The notes under the pieces are model-generated. The model searched no databases and was not told the DNA's origin. It saw only the letters and a program-made list of their open reading frames with translations. Positions 1-12,200 of a stretch of 64,000 bases of DNA are shown one piece after another. A program made the translations under genes and the position numbers. How positions within the stretch are numbered: the stretch's first letter is position 1; every line of letters starts with the position of its first letter. This DNA is from Maylandia zebra (lineage: Eukaryota > Chordata > Actinopteri > Cichliformes > Cichlidae). Location: assembly GCF_041146795.1 (NCBI RefSeq), contig NC_135177.1, positions 23,038,560 to 23,102,559 on the forward strand. The letters run 5' to 3'.

Positions 1-2584
1 ATAACTACATGTTCTGTACTTTTAAAGCTTTTAATTAATCATCTGATTATTCATTCACATTGCCAACAGCAACTTACGTACTGTATGTTTCTACTCTCAA
101 CACTTAAGTACTGTGTGTTCTGTGCTGCTTTTTTTTGCTAACACTTGTGATTAGTAATATTCATTTTCCTGATCTCTTAATGTTTTATAGATCCATCCTT
201 CCATGGCCCGTCTCATTGTTGGAGACTCTGGAGAGAGGATTACCAGATTCTAATCAGGGATTGGTTGATTTGATTGACATATCAGCACTCTACTGAATTA
301 TATAATCTCTGTTGCCATCCATAGTCTGAGAGGACAGGAGTAGCTGAGAGACTTCAAATAGCCCGAATTGCAGAAACTGCTTTTCTACGGATTAATGAAA
401 GGGATAACCAACCAAGCCACGCATCACTGAAGCATCTCTGCAGGGATTAATAGTGAATTTGAAAATGGATGAAAAATGCACCTCATTACACAGCTGTTGG
501 ATTACGCACAGTGTACCCTGAGAAGCATGAAAACAGCACGGCCTGGGATGATGAGAGGGAAAAACAATTGAATGTTTATGGGTTTTTGTGCAGATAGTGC
601 ATGTGTTGGATGTATACATAACAGTATGCATGCAAAGAAGCACTACCTGTTTTATTTTTGTTTTTGTTTTTGCCTTACGCTGAGATGAAGAGAAATCAGA
701 TTAAATTCAAAGAATATCATTTGTACACATGAAAAGCTATAAAAAATGTATTGAGATTCTCTTAGGCCAAGAGCCAGTGAAATTATTGCCACGTCTCTAT
801 CATCAAACAGCCTCATCTTACATCAACATCCAGATGTTTGAGTATAAAAACTTTAGTCCCTGAAAGGAATGCCTTATCTGATACTGTACAGTACAGCTGT
901 ACTTTTATCCTTTCCTTCTTATGTATGAAACTTTAATCTTCTTGATTTCCGTTCACCTATCAAAGTCCTTTGACTACATTTAAAAAACATAAAGTCTGAG
1001 CGCATGTGACTCGGCCACTTTTGTGTATCAGTGGAGAAAAAAAGTGACTACAAGTAATCATTTTTCTCATGCAAGTAAATCCACATAGAGCAGCAGGATC
1101 AAGCTTTTCAGGGTCACCACATTAGTAGGAGCAGTGGATCCGTTAAAGGGTATCCATCACCAACGTTTGCATAATCTGCCTTTTTTTCTTAACCAGTGGA
1201 GGCAAAGTGATAGTGATGTTTAACAGACGTTGCATGCCTCAGTTAAGAAGTAAATTTCACATGTATTCTTCCCAAACACACTGAAGATCACAACACTAGA
1301 ACAATTCAAACTATAGGGTAACACTATTCTGTCTGATGCAGTGTTTTGTTTCAGAAAGTAGATCCACTAGCATTAGCGTCACCTGACATGAATTAACTGT
1401 TGCACTTTGAAGACTCTTAGCTTTTGAGGATGTGACTGACCGTTAACAAAGTCATGTTGAAACTCTAAAATCCTGCTGTAGAGTCAGCACTAATCCCCAG
1501 CGTTGTCAGATCAGGTGGTAAATCAGATAGAAGAACAGCTTGCACTTTGAGAAATTTGCCAGCAGCAGAGGCAGTTTGTTCAAGTAGGCAACAGACTGAT
1601 GTTTAAAACTGAAATATATATTTTGAGACTACAAGTATTTCCAAATGTTGATGAGTTGAATCAAACTACAGAGGTTGAAGCCCTTTGAGGATTTTTTTTA
1701 TTTTTTATTCAAATCTGCTGATACTTGGACGAAGAATAAATCATTAGCATGTGCAGTTCAATAATCAGGAAGTTTGTGTGCCAACTGCTTGGTTCATCAT
1801 CAACTTACTGTATGTCTCGGTCATACCTGGACAAATCAATGCCTTTGTATAATAAGCCTGTAAATTCTGGCTGTTGATCATGAACTGTTTAAACCTGACT
1901 GCAGAAAATGGAGTAAAACTCTTTTGCTTACCAGGATGTTATTTTTTTGCTTTTGTTTTTATTTTGTGTTCCTTTGAGCGCACAATGCAGCTATTCTACC
2001 ACGGCTTCACTGTGCTTACACAGCTACAGAATGTGAGTACAACATTTTGGGTCTAGGCTTGTAATATTACCAAATAGATGAGTCTCTATACACTTTGAAT
2101 GGAGTTTTTGCCAAAATGTTTACCCTTGATGTTTAAGAGACTAGTTATGACCATTTACCTTCCTAAACATTTTGTTGTCTATGGCCATAGCTGGGACCAT
2201 GGTGTTAAAGACCAATTCCTATATGACCATGATGGGGTATTACCCTTCAGTTGCTAATGCCATAAAGATGTCTGTAGTGGGCTGCCTGTAATGAAATTGT
2301 AATTACTACTAAAACAATGAAAATATATACATTGTACAGTTAATAGTTATATATGGTTTTCAATAAATGTAACTTCATATGTTTGTTTGGAGCAAATTAA
2401 TGCCTTATTTTGTCTTTAGTCACTAAAATGCCACCACATTTTTATAATAGAATTAAACCGTTTGATGTGGAAAACAGGAAGCTTTTTTCACGTATCTAAA
2501 TGGCTTTTTTATCTTTTACCCTTCCAGCAACGCATTCATAATAAAATTGATCTGTAACTGTCGATCCTTTTTTCCCTCTTAAAA
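1..2584. other. Upstream flank, possible 3' end of a preceding gene
   Basis: No protein family is recognised here. AATAAA signals at about 1735 and 2362 on the plus strand would fit one or two 3' UTR ends. The rest is AT-rich, low-information sequence. The short open frames here look like chance. Confidence 0.35.
191..296 (+). other. Candidate terminal coding exon of an unidentified upstream gene
   Basis: A pyrimidine-rich stretch ending in TTTTATAG at 183-190 resembles a splice acceptor. The frame entered at 192 stays open for 34 codons to a TGA at 294-296 and contains LLETLERGLPD and VDLIDISALY. It is followed by plausible 3' UTR sequence. I do not recognise the protein, and the exon could be spurious. 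RNA evidence or a homologous C-terminus would be needed to accept it. Confidence 0.22.
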
Positions 2585-2589
2585 GTGTT

Positions 2590-2735
2590 ATATATACACT
2601 CACCAGCCACTTATTAGGTATGCCATGCTTGTACTGAGTTGGACCCCCTTTTACTTTAGGATTGATTAAATTCTGCATGGCACAGATGCAGCAAGGTGCA
2701 GGGAACATTTCTGAACGATTTTGGTTCATATTGAG
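2590..2735 (-). mobile_element. Terminal fragment of a Tc1/mariner-like transposon
   Basis: The stretch begins with the terminal motif common in fish, CACTCACCAGCCACTTATTA. It continues with GAGTTGGACCCCCTTTTA and a stretch like TTCTGCATGGCACAGAT, which match the 3' part of the Tc1-like family whose decayed copies also lie at 51662-52250 and 62300-62900. Only about 140 bp of one end remain. It carries no coding capacity. Confidence 0.6.
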
Positions 2736-2736
2736 T

Positions 2737-2965
2737 TAGAGAAGCAAAGCTGAGATGGCTTGGATATTAGTAGAGGAGAGACAGTGGATATATTGGACAA
2801 AGGATTTTGAATTTGGAGCTGCCAGGCAGGAGGAAAAGAGGAAGACTAGAGAGATTCATTAATGTAGTGAAGAAGGATGCAGAGGGTTGGAGTTACAGAG
2901 GAGGATGCTAGAGGTAGGTGAAGAGAAAGAAAGCAGCTGAAAGAAGCAGAAGACTTATTCTAGAA
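2737..2965 (+). mobile_element. LINE 3'-end fragment (5'-truncated)
   Basis: A purine-rich stretch including GAGGATGCTAGAGGTAGGTG and ending in an A/G-rich AAGAAGCAGAAGA tail resembles the 3' end of fish RTE-type LINE copies. No reverse transcriptase remains. Assignment rests on remembered similarity only. Confidence 0.35.
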
Positions 2966-3059
2966 ATAAATCGGTGAAATTATTTGTAGGTCAGCTTCCA
3001 ACCAGTAGGGTTTGTTGTGCTTTAATGCCAATTTAATCATTTAAAAATAGCTTTAAATG

Positions 3060-3288
3060 CGAGGCATCTTATTTTGAAAAACAGCTGACCGGAAGATTAC
3101 CACTTTAAATGTCAGACACTACTTCCGGTGTCGCCACCTCCTTTGTCTCCGGCCCAAAATTTCGACACCAGTGGTTCTTTTTTTTCTCCCGTTTAGTTTT
3201 GAGGATATATTTATATATATCCCTATTTTTTTGACATTGAATGACATTCGATTCTGAACTATTTATGCCTAAAAGTAAAGCGCCAAAA
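3060..3288 (+). promoter_or_regulatory. cyth2: cyth2 promoter and 5' UTR
   Basis: Two ETS/GABP-type cores lie upstream of the coding start: CCGGAA at 3089-3094 and ACTTCCGG at 3121-3128. They sit in a small GC-richer patch in otherwise AT-rich DNA, and there is no convincing TATA box at a fixed distance. This fits a housekeeping-type initiator promoter. Three in-frame ATGs follow, at 3241, 3265 and 3289, with a stop at 3238-3240. The third has the best Kozak context (A at -3, G at +4). Confidence 0.5.
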
Positions 3289-6200
3289 ATGGATGACCTG
3301 GACTACAGTAAGTAGCTATTCGCACAGGGTATCTATCGCTAGCCAACTGTGGCTAACAGTCTAGCTTTAGTTTATTAGCGCAGGTGAGAACTCAAGAACT
3401 CATATAGCATTTAAATGGAAATAAAATACCACGGAAAAAGGGTGAGAATATTTTGTAGAGGTATGGGTGTACATCTTTACAATATTACAGTTTAAACTAG
3501 CTTAGGAAATGTATTATCTTTGCATGTGGCCATTTAAATTGGTCGTTTCGGTGAGTGATAAAAGCTAACTTTTTAGCTAACCACGGTGGATTGATTTATA
3601 AAACCCTAACTAGCTTTTAGGCTACACAAAGGCTCTAAATAATGATGCACTTTGTTGAAAACACCAACTTCTTTAGGTAGTTAGTGTAGTGGATGCTGTT
3701 GTGTGGATCACGGCTTTGATCCAGGCTGTGGGCGTGGTGGTGGTGCACAGCAGCTGCTTGCTTTGCAGAGTAAACACTGCTGCTTTGACCTCTAGGTCAA
3801 CGTTTTCTGCAGTAAACCCTGCTCAGATAAATGCTGTTTTCCTAATAATATTATTTTTAATGGAGTTTACAGAGGTATTGATTTAGTCCGAGGCTGTAGA
3901 TTGTGGTACTGCGTTTATGTTTATGTCATATAGCAGGTGATTAAATTGATGTTTTCACTTTAATATAATGTCTAGCACAGTGATAAAATACAGTTAAGAA
4001 AACCTCAGACATTATCCCTCTAAAAGTCATACATTTAAGTGACTTCATCTCTAAAATATGCATATATGCAACATACATGTACGTATGTTTAATAGCACTA
4101 TCTGTTTCATTAGCACTGACTTTAATTTGAATATCTACAGTGTTGTGAAAAAGTCACAAGAACCCCTTAATTTTTTTAAAGCCACTTAACCCTGATACAT
4201 AAATCTTTCAAGCATAAAAGTCATCTAACATAAGGCATGAACTAGTGTTACCTACACATAACATAACAAATTACTCAGAAAATAGCCAATTTTAATTTAG
4301 CAAAAACACATTATTATTTAATTTCTTTAGTTCAATTAGTTGATCCATCTACTGTTCACTCAAGCCCGGTCTGAGTGGAAGGATGGCTGTCAAGAAGCCA
4401 TTCATAAGCAAGGGAAATGGACAGAAAAGGCTGAGGCATAAGAATAGTTATTCTTCCAGTATAGGAAGAATAGTTATTCTTCCAGTATAGGAAGAATATT
4501 TATAGCATACATATATACAAGAACTGGACTAAAAATAAATGACAACATGTCTTATGGAGTAATGGATCCAAATTAGAAATTTTTGAATTAAATCATTAAT
4601 ATGTACAGAGGTAGTCAGGAGAAAGGCACAACAGTAAGTGTCTACAGCTGTACATCTGTAAAACCAGATGGAGGCTTTGTTATGGTTTGTCGCTGCATTT
4701 CAGCAGGTAGTGTTGGGGATCTTGTCAAAACTGATGAAATTGTGATTGTGGAAAAGTATCAGATTTTGATCCATCGTACAATAATATCTGGAAAATTACC
4801 AGTACCATCTGGCAACAGCTTGATTGTTCGACATTACAATGATCCCGAACACGCTGTCAGTGTAATAAGAGCATACCTGGATAGAAAACAAAACATAGCA
4901 GGACACTCAGTCATGGATTGGCCTCTCAAGAGTTCCAACCTCCTCATTAATGAAGCGGAGAATGTAACAAAAGGCGGCCAACATCCAAGAAGAGCTGTGA
5001 GTGTCCTTCAAGAAGGCTGGAGAATTACTCCCGAAGACCACTTAAAGAAATGAAAAGAAAGCTGCCTAACAGTTCAGGCTGGTTTGAAGAATAAAGGTGG
5101 TTGTAACAAATAACCACTTTCAAGCCCGTGAGAATTGTACAAACTCCCTTTGACGTGCATACTTTATTTCAATTTATGTTTTTACATGTTTCAGTAAATC
5201 TATTTCTCAATCTACTGACAAAATGAAGGGTGACTCAAGGCTTTTTACACAGTACTTTATGTCTGAACTGGGTGCAAAAAGACTGCTTATCGGAAGGTTA
5301 TCATGTTCAGTTTTATGTGAAACTGTTTTATCACTATCATGTCTTAACTTTATTTTCATTTTGGTGCCTGTAATTTGTTGTGCTGTTAAGTTGTAATCAT
5401 TTTATGGAGGTTTATAAAATATTTAACACTGCCTATGAAAACAGCTTCAGCAAACACTGAAGATTATTGGCTTCATAACATTTAAATTTATTGCAGGAAT
5501 GTTGTTATTTAGTTGGCCCTTATTGAAATGAGTTAGTTGTATAAACAGACTTATAGTTTAACGTAACCGTGGCATTCGGAAACTAGACCTGCATTATTAG
5601 TAAGTCACTTTTTGTCCATGTTTTTGTCCAGCCATTGAAAGATTATGGTTTTGGCAAATGGTTTTAAACCTTGAAGACAACAACTGGGCACTCGTGCTCA
5701 CTATTGAGGTTTTCGGCTGTCACCAGGATTGGAAATTTAATATTTATACAAATATCTATATATGATATTTTTTAAATGTCAGACATGCAGGACATCAAAA
5801 TGCACAGACTTCGATTATGTCAAACAACACGGACTTATTGCCACGAGTATAAGCGAGCCAGTCATATTTCCTGGGAAGTTGTGCCTCAGTGGGAAATCTA
5901 CACTGTAATCTATGGCGTAACCGTGAACCCCTCTGAACACTGCATTATAACCCAACTTGCACCTCCCTAGAAATGTATCTACATGTCGGGTCAGCGCAGC
6001 CTGGAGTGCTCGCTATTGGCCTGGTTTGCACTGTGGATTTGTCATGTGCATTTCCACATACTTTTTTGCGGCAGTTATTGATTTAATCAGTGAGAGAATA
6101 ACCATCATCGCCTCAATATATGAAGAGTAATAATGGCATCAATATAAGGACTCACAAATGTCAGCAAATTTCTTAATGGGCAAGAGAAGAGGTGAGTTAA

Positions 6201-9200
6201 AATAGAGGGGTAGATATGATTGCCTCTGGGGAAAAAAACTGACCACAACAATAAGCAGAGACCCAAAAAACTCCCAGCATTTTAATTGTTTCTATCGGCT
6301 TACACTGCATGTAAAACACTGGAACATGATCACATGGTAATTAATGCATAGGTACCACAGACAAGGATGCTGGCAATAATATCAACCGCTTACATAGGTC
6401 ACTTTGTCGGCTTTGCAAAGATTCCCCGCAGAAGTCTAAGTCAGGCCGTATGTGCTAATGTAGTTTAAGTCCGTATATTATCCAGGTGTTAATATTTAAC
6501 ACATTTTATATGCATTGGAAATATATTATACTTCTTCATAATGCAGAAGTCAAGTCTTGATTCCTGGTCTAGCTTTAGAGGTTTGATTCTGGCCACATCC
6601 TGAATTTTTAAAGTGAGTATTAAAGCGAGATGGTCATTCAGTGTGATGCTTACTTCTTGTGGATTTATACAGTTTTTATTTCACTCAAATAAAAAATGGC
6701 ACTTCTCGCATAGGGTTTTGCTTTTTTTAAGTAGCCATTTTTAAAAACTGCAGAGAAACGTACTTCAGCTAAAAATAAATCTTTTTGTTTAAAAAATGGC
6801 CACAATAACAGGAAAATGCATGAACTTCTAAGTTTGTCTAAATTATAGGCAGTGCAGTGGTGCTTATGTTTGTAGTTGCCCCTAATGGAAAACCCTGTTT
6901 GTATATCACAGTGTATTGCTATGAACTGAGTATAGATAGGAGTACTACTGAAAATAATTTAAAGTGACCACACCAAATGTACAAAAGTACATTCACTTTT
7001 TAGTGGCAGCCAAAATCTCAGATGAGTCAGCTCATCACCCTGAAAATTGTGTAATTACATAGGTTGATGCTCCAATTAATATCCAAGACTATTTTTTTTT
7101 TAATTTTTCTCTTTAATTAACCAAGCTTTTAACTAATCAGTGCTTTACCAGGGACAGGCTTGGAGCAGTTTCTCTGTCATAGTTGTAAGAAGCATTTAGA
7201 GATTTAATTCTAATTTAATCTGCTTTATTTTAGGAGTCAGTCAACGGAGCAGTGTTAATGCTGTCGTACATCATATTTATGCCACTGTTGGAGACAGCGT
7301 TTGATTGGGATTGTTCGGGCACAGTTACCACCTTCTATATATGGAGCAGTAGCTGACTCATTCTTCTTCTTTTCCCTTACAGTCCCAGTAGACCTGAGCC
7401 CAGAGGAGCGTTCTGAGCTGGAGGACATCCGTAGGAGGAAGGGCGTCCTGCTGCAGGAGATCCAGAGGCTCAGAGAGGAGTTACGAGAGGCAATTTTAGA
7501 GGTAGAGGGACTGGAGACAAGCACAGAGGGCAGGTAATAAGAAAACCCACATCAGTTACTCTAAAAAACAAAACAAAGAGGAAGTGATATAAAATAATAA
7601 TACAATAGAAAATGCTTTTGGAGTAACAAATCACTTCTGTTGTATATATGCTTAAATGAGAAATTTCATTTTCTGTGATGCATACTGTTAAAACCGTGGA
7701 AGCTTATATTAAACATGGCCTAAATTTCTGACTATGAACAAAGCAGTTCCACTCACCTGCTGTCAAACCAGATGGTGGAGGAGCTAAAAGGTTGCACCAT
7801 GTCCCAGTTTAACCCCTAACTCCAACCTTAAACTGAATATGTGTCTTTTGTCCTGTCTCCCTCCTCTCACCCACAACTGGTTGTAGCTGATGGCTGCTCC
7901 TTTCTAGTCCTGGTTCTGCCAGAGGAGTTTTCCTGTTAAAAGGGAGTTTTCCTTCCCCCTGTTGACAAGTGCTTGCTCACAGGGGTTGTTGTGACTGATG
8001 AGGTTTTCTCATTATAGAGTTTTTACCTTACCTTAAGTTAGCCTTAAACAGCTTAAGGATAATGTTGTTTTGGTTTGGACTCTATAAATGAAAATGATTT
8101 TAGCTTATTTATGCTGTTGGGATATGTGATTATTGCCCTTTGAAAACGATTCTACCAATTCTTGGCAAATGAAGAACAAAAAAGGCATTTTTACTTACAC
8201 ATGAAGAAGATGTTAGTCTTTTTATAAAACAAAATATCTCAGATTCACGGGGTTAAGATAATTATGCATTGTTTTGAACTGTGACTCCTGCAAAGCTACT
8301 CGTGTAGAATCTAAGAATAAAAACAGGGAGCTGAAAATGTGTATGTGTCCACTCTGCCTGGGGTAATATTCTTTAATAGTAATTCTGTTTTAGTGAATAA
8401 ATGGAGTAATTGTTTGCCTTTTAATTTTCTACACATAGCTTTTCTAGGTGAATGTCAAGATTTTGCATTGATGTAAACCTCATGTTCTTGGTGTATTGAA
8501 GAAGAATGTTGGTGTTTATAAGTTGACAGTCTTGGTACTTGGTGATAGCTTTCATGGAGGTTTGTCAGGATTCATTTTTATCAGAACCTTTGATTTGATC
8601 ACAGAAGTTAATTATTGCCAACACGTTTATCTTCTCTGCAGTAAAACTCTACAGAAAAGTAGGCATGTGGCAATGGGAAGGAAGAAATTCAACATGGATC
8701 CTAAAAAGGTAATACCTCAAATATTCAAACGGGTGCTGAATGTGTCTCCTCTAGATTCCTTGGATTGTGACTGACTCGTTCTTCTCTCTGCAGGGCATTG
8801 CATTTCTGGTGGAGAATGAGCTGCTCAGACACACTCCAGAGGACATTGCTCAGTTCTTATACAAAGGAGAGGGCCTCAACAAGACGGCTATAGGAGATTA
8901 CCTCGGAGAAAGGTGCAAGGCGTTGACATTTCTTCTGTCCCTTATCTCTTGTTTTTTTAATCAGCCATGTATAACTGACCTCTATGATTTGCAGAGATGA
9001 CTTCAACATCAAAGTCTTGCAGGCTTTCGTTGACCTCCATGAGTTTACTGATCTCAACCTCGTCCAGGCCCTCAGGTAATCTCTGTCTACTGTGGATTTT
9101 TTTGTGTGTTGTTGAAAAAATAGCTTCAATTGTATCAGGCATCCTCTGGTGAGCAGCCTAGTCAACAGTGGAAAATCCCACTCTCGCTCTTACCTGAGGA

Positions 9201-12200
9201 TGCAGATGGAAAAAGGTTATGAAACAGAGCGGCAGCGACTATTTAGCACAGGGTTTTTTTTTTCCCTCTGATTTGACCTAAACCTTGACCTGTTTTCTGC
9301 AGACAGTTCCTGTGGAGTTTCCGTTTGCCTGGTGAAGCTCAGAAGATCGACAGAATGATGGAAGCCTTTGCTCAGAGATACTGCCACTGCAACCCCGGTG
9401 TCTTCCAGAGCACTGGTAAAATAAACACACAGTCGCACTGCAGTTCAAGTAGAATAGGTGATACTGAAAGCTTGTCTTAAATCAATTGTTCAGTTACGGT
9501 GTGAGTGAACAATTGTTGTTTTTGAGTTCTTTGAATTCCTGTCAGTGCAGTCGAAACGGAAAGTAGTGGCCTTCCAGAATATGTGCACTCATGCAAACAG
9601 TTTCTGTCTTGCGAGAAATGACCTGATATGCCAGCCCACAGTCTTCACTGCTCATTCAGGCCACTTCACGCCTGACAGTAGCGCTGAAGAGTTAGCAAAA
9701 CATTTAAACCCAAATTAGCTGACGAGTTCAAACCTAAATACGCTATATGTATTTTTTGCAGTTACAAAGTGCTTTACATAAAATAATATAAGACTAGGGA
9801 TGGGTATCGTTTAGGTTTTATCCGATACCGGTGCCAAATCGGTACTTTTGAAACGGTGCCGGTGCTCAAACGGTGCTCAAACCGGTGCTTAAAGAATGGA
9901 GAACACAAAATTGGTCCGAAAACCTCTCATGTTCAACTGTTTTTTTTTTTTGTAAAAAGATATCAATGTTAGCCTTTTCTGCAGCTATGGGGCCTATATG
10001 GTATCACTCTTGGTTGGAAGCAGTGCTTAAACAATGGAAAAAACACAAACTTTGTCCAAAAACCTCTCATGTTAAAACTGTTTTCCACTTTTTCTTTGGT
10101 TATTTTAGCCTTTTTGGCCACGGTGAAGGGAGTATCTGCCATCAAACAAGAAGACAGCCGCATGTAGCTATGATGATGTTTGCTAGTTCACCTTACATGC
10201 ATTAATGTAATAACGTGGTTAGCCTACTCAATGTAAATTACACACGAACAACATTAAGCTACTCAGGCAGAGAAGAACGGCTGCTGCTGCCATCATCATC
10301 CGTCATCATTTCTGCTACACTGGCAGGGCTAGGGGCCAGGACTCTCCTCTTCGGGTTCTTGGGGGATGTTGCTAACTCCGGGTCCGATAACAGGCACCAC
10401 ACCCGCAGTAGATGTGCTCGGTGTGAGGTCTCGCAGCAAGCTATCAAATACGGCGCATTTTTCGGCTTTTAAAAAAACCGCTATGCGTCGCCAGGTGTTT
10501 CATCGATTTGAGGTGTTACTTCCTTTGACAGTATCACAGTATCAGCTTAAAGCACTTGTTGCTGCTGAGTTTGAATCTTTTGCTGTGAAGTACAGCCAGA
10601 CTTTTAAACGCTTCGCCTTGGGCATTTTTAATCTGTAGCTCTGCTCTAAAAGAACGTACGTAGCTGGACCCGCCTACTATCCTCGGAAATGTAAAATGAT
10701 TGGCAAGAATTCAAAGTGTATGACATCTCAGGAAAAAAAAGCACCGAAATGTGCGCTGCTTTTCGGTCTGGTTATTACCGTTTATCTCAGAACCGGTGCC
10801 ATCATGGCACCGGACACCGGTACCCATCCCTATATAAGACAATAAAAATACAGAAAAATGTAACTTATGAAAAACTGAATAATACGTAAAACATGCCAAA
10901 CTATTTACCGATGGAAACCCTTGGAGCAACCCTTTATGCTTTTTCCTGAAATGAGTGCTTTCTGTCATATTTCTGCCCCGCTTAAAGAACAGTGACTCGG
11001 TTTGCATCAGAAGTAAATGAGGCTGGTCGCTAGGGCTGCCACAAACGATTATTTTGATAGTCGACTAGTCACCGATTATTTATGCGATTAGTCGACTAAT
11101 CAGATCATCATCCACTGGACGTAAAACTACAGCTTATTGCACCAGCAGCATATGCTCTTATATAACTATCATTAGCTTACAGCTTTAAGCTTTTAAGGTG
11201 CTAACTAAAAATAAAGACAAGATGATAGTTTATTCAATTTTAATGAAATTAGCAGATTGTCTCGGTGGAGTTTAATAAACTCCTTGCTATCTAAAATATA
11301 ACAGGACAACGGAGTAAATTCTCCAGCATCTCACACTTCTGATGATCAGCTGTCTGCTTGACGTTTATTCAGCTGTGTAAAAAATATAACTTTAATCTCA
11401 GCCAAACCGATTTACTCAGGAACAAATAAAATACTAAAAAAAAAAAAAAAAAGCCAAACAACAACATTTTTAATTTATCTAAGTGACTCATATATATTTA
11501 ACCTGAGTAGCGAAAGACGGCGGTGGGTTTGAAAACAATTTGCCGGGAGTCCGGTGTTCTCACCGCGCTAGTGACCTAGCCCCCGGCTAGCTATCGAGCT
11601 AGTGGGTAACAGACGTCTCCGAAAACGTCGGAGCGCTTTTGAAAATATGTGGTGTCTTGATAAACTGAGCAGATATTTGAGGTTTACACAGCTACATTCT
11701 CGCCTGAAAATATGTTAAACGTTTATTTTGTGACCCAGAAAGAATAATAAGAGTAATATTAAAACTAACTAGCTGCCGCCATTGTTGGAAACTGAGCTGG
11801 GCTGCGCTATGAATTCTGGGACACAGCTGCTTCTTCTTCTTCTTCTTCTTCGGGGTTTAACGGCAGCTGGCATCCTTGTACATGCAGTGCTGCCATCTTC
11901 TGTTTCAGTCCGTTATTACACTCTTAAATCCTGCTACTTATTCCTGCGTCTTTTGGGATCTTACAAAGCTTCAAACGACGCGTCGACTATTAAATCAGTC
12001 GTCGACGATTTTGATAGTCGACATAATCGTGACTAGTCGACAAATCGTGGCAGCCCTACTGGTCGCCACCTATGCAATCACCCTTGGAAAAACCCAGGAA
12101 CTATTTAAAATGTTGTCAAACCTCATCTTTACTGATATACACCGAGGTGTCAAAACTTGGTATTAAGGGGCTAATAGTTAAGAGCAATGGAGTAAGAAAA

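Noticed and set aside
9873-10638. Several 60-110 aa open frames between cyth2 exons 6 and 7
   Set aside because: They lie inside the non-autonomous hAT element, show no domain and overlap one another on both strands.
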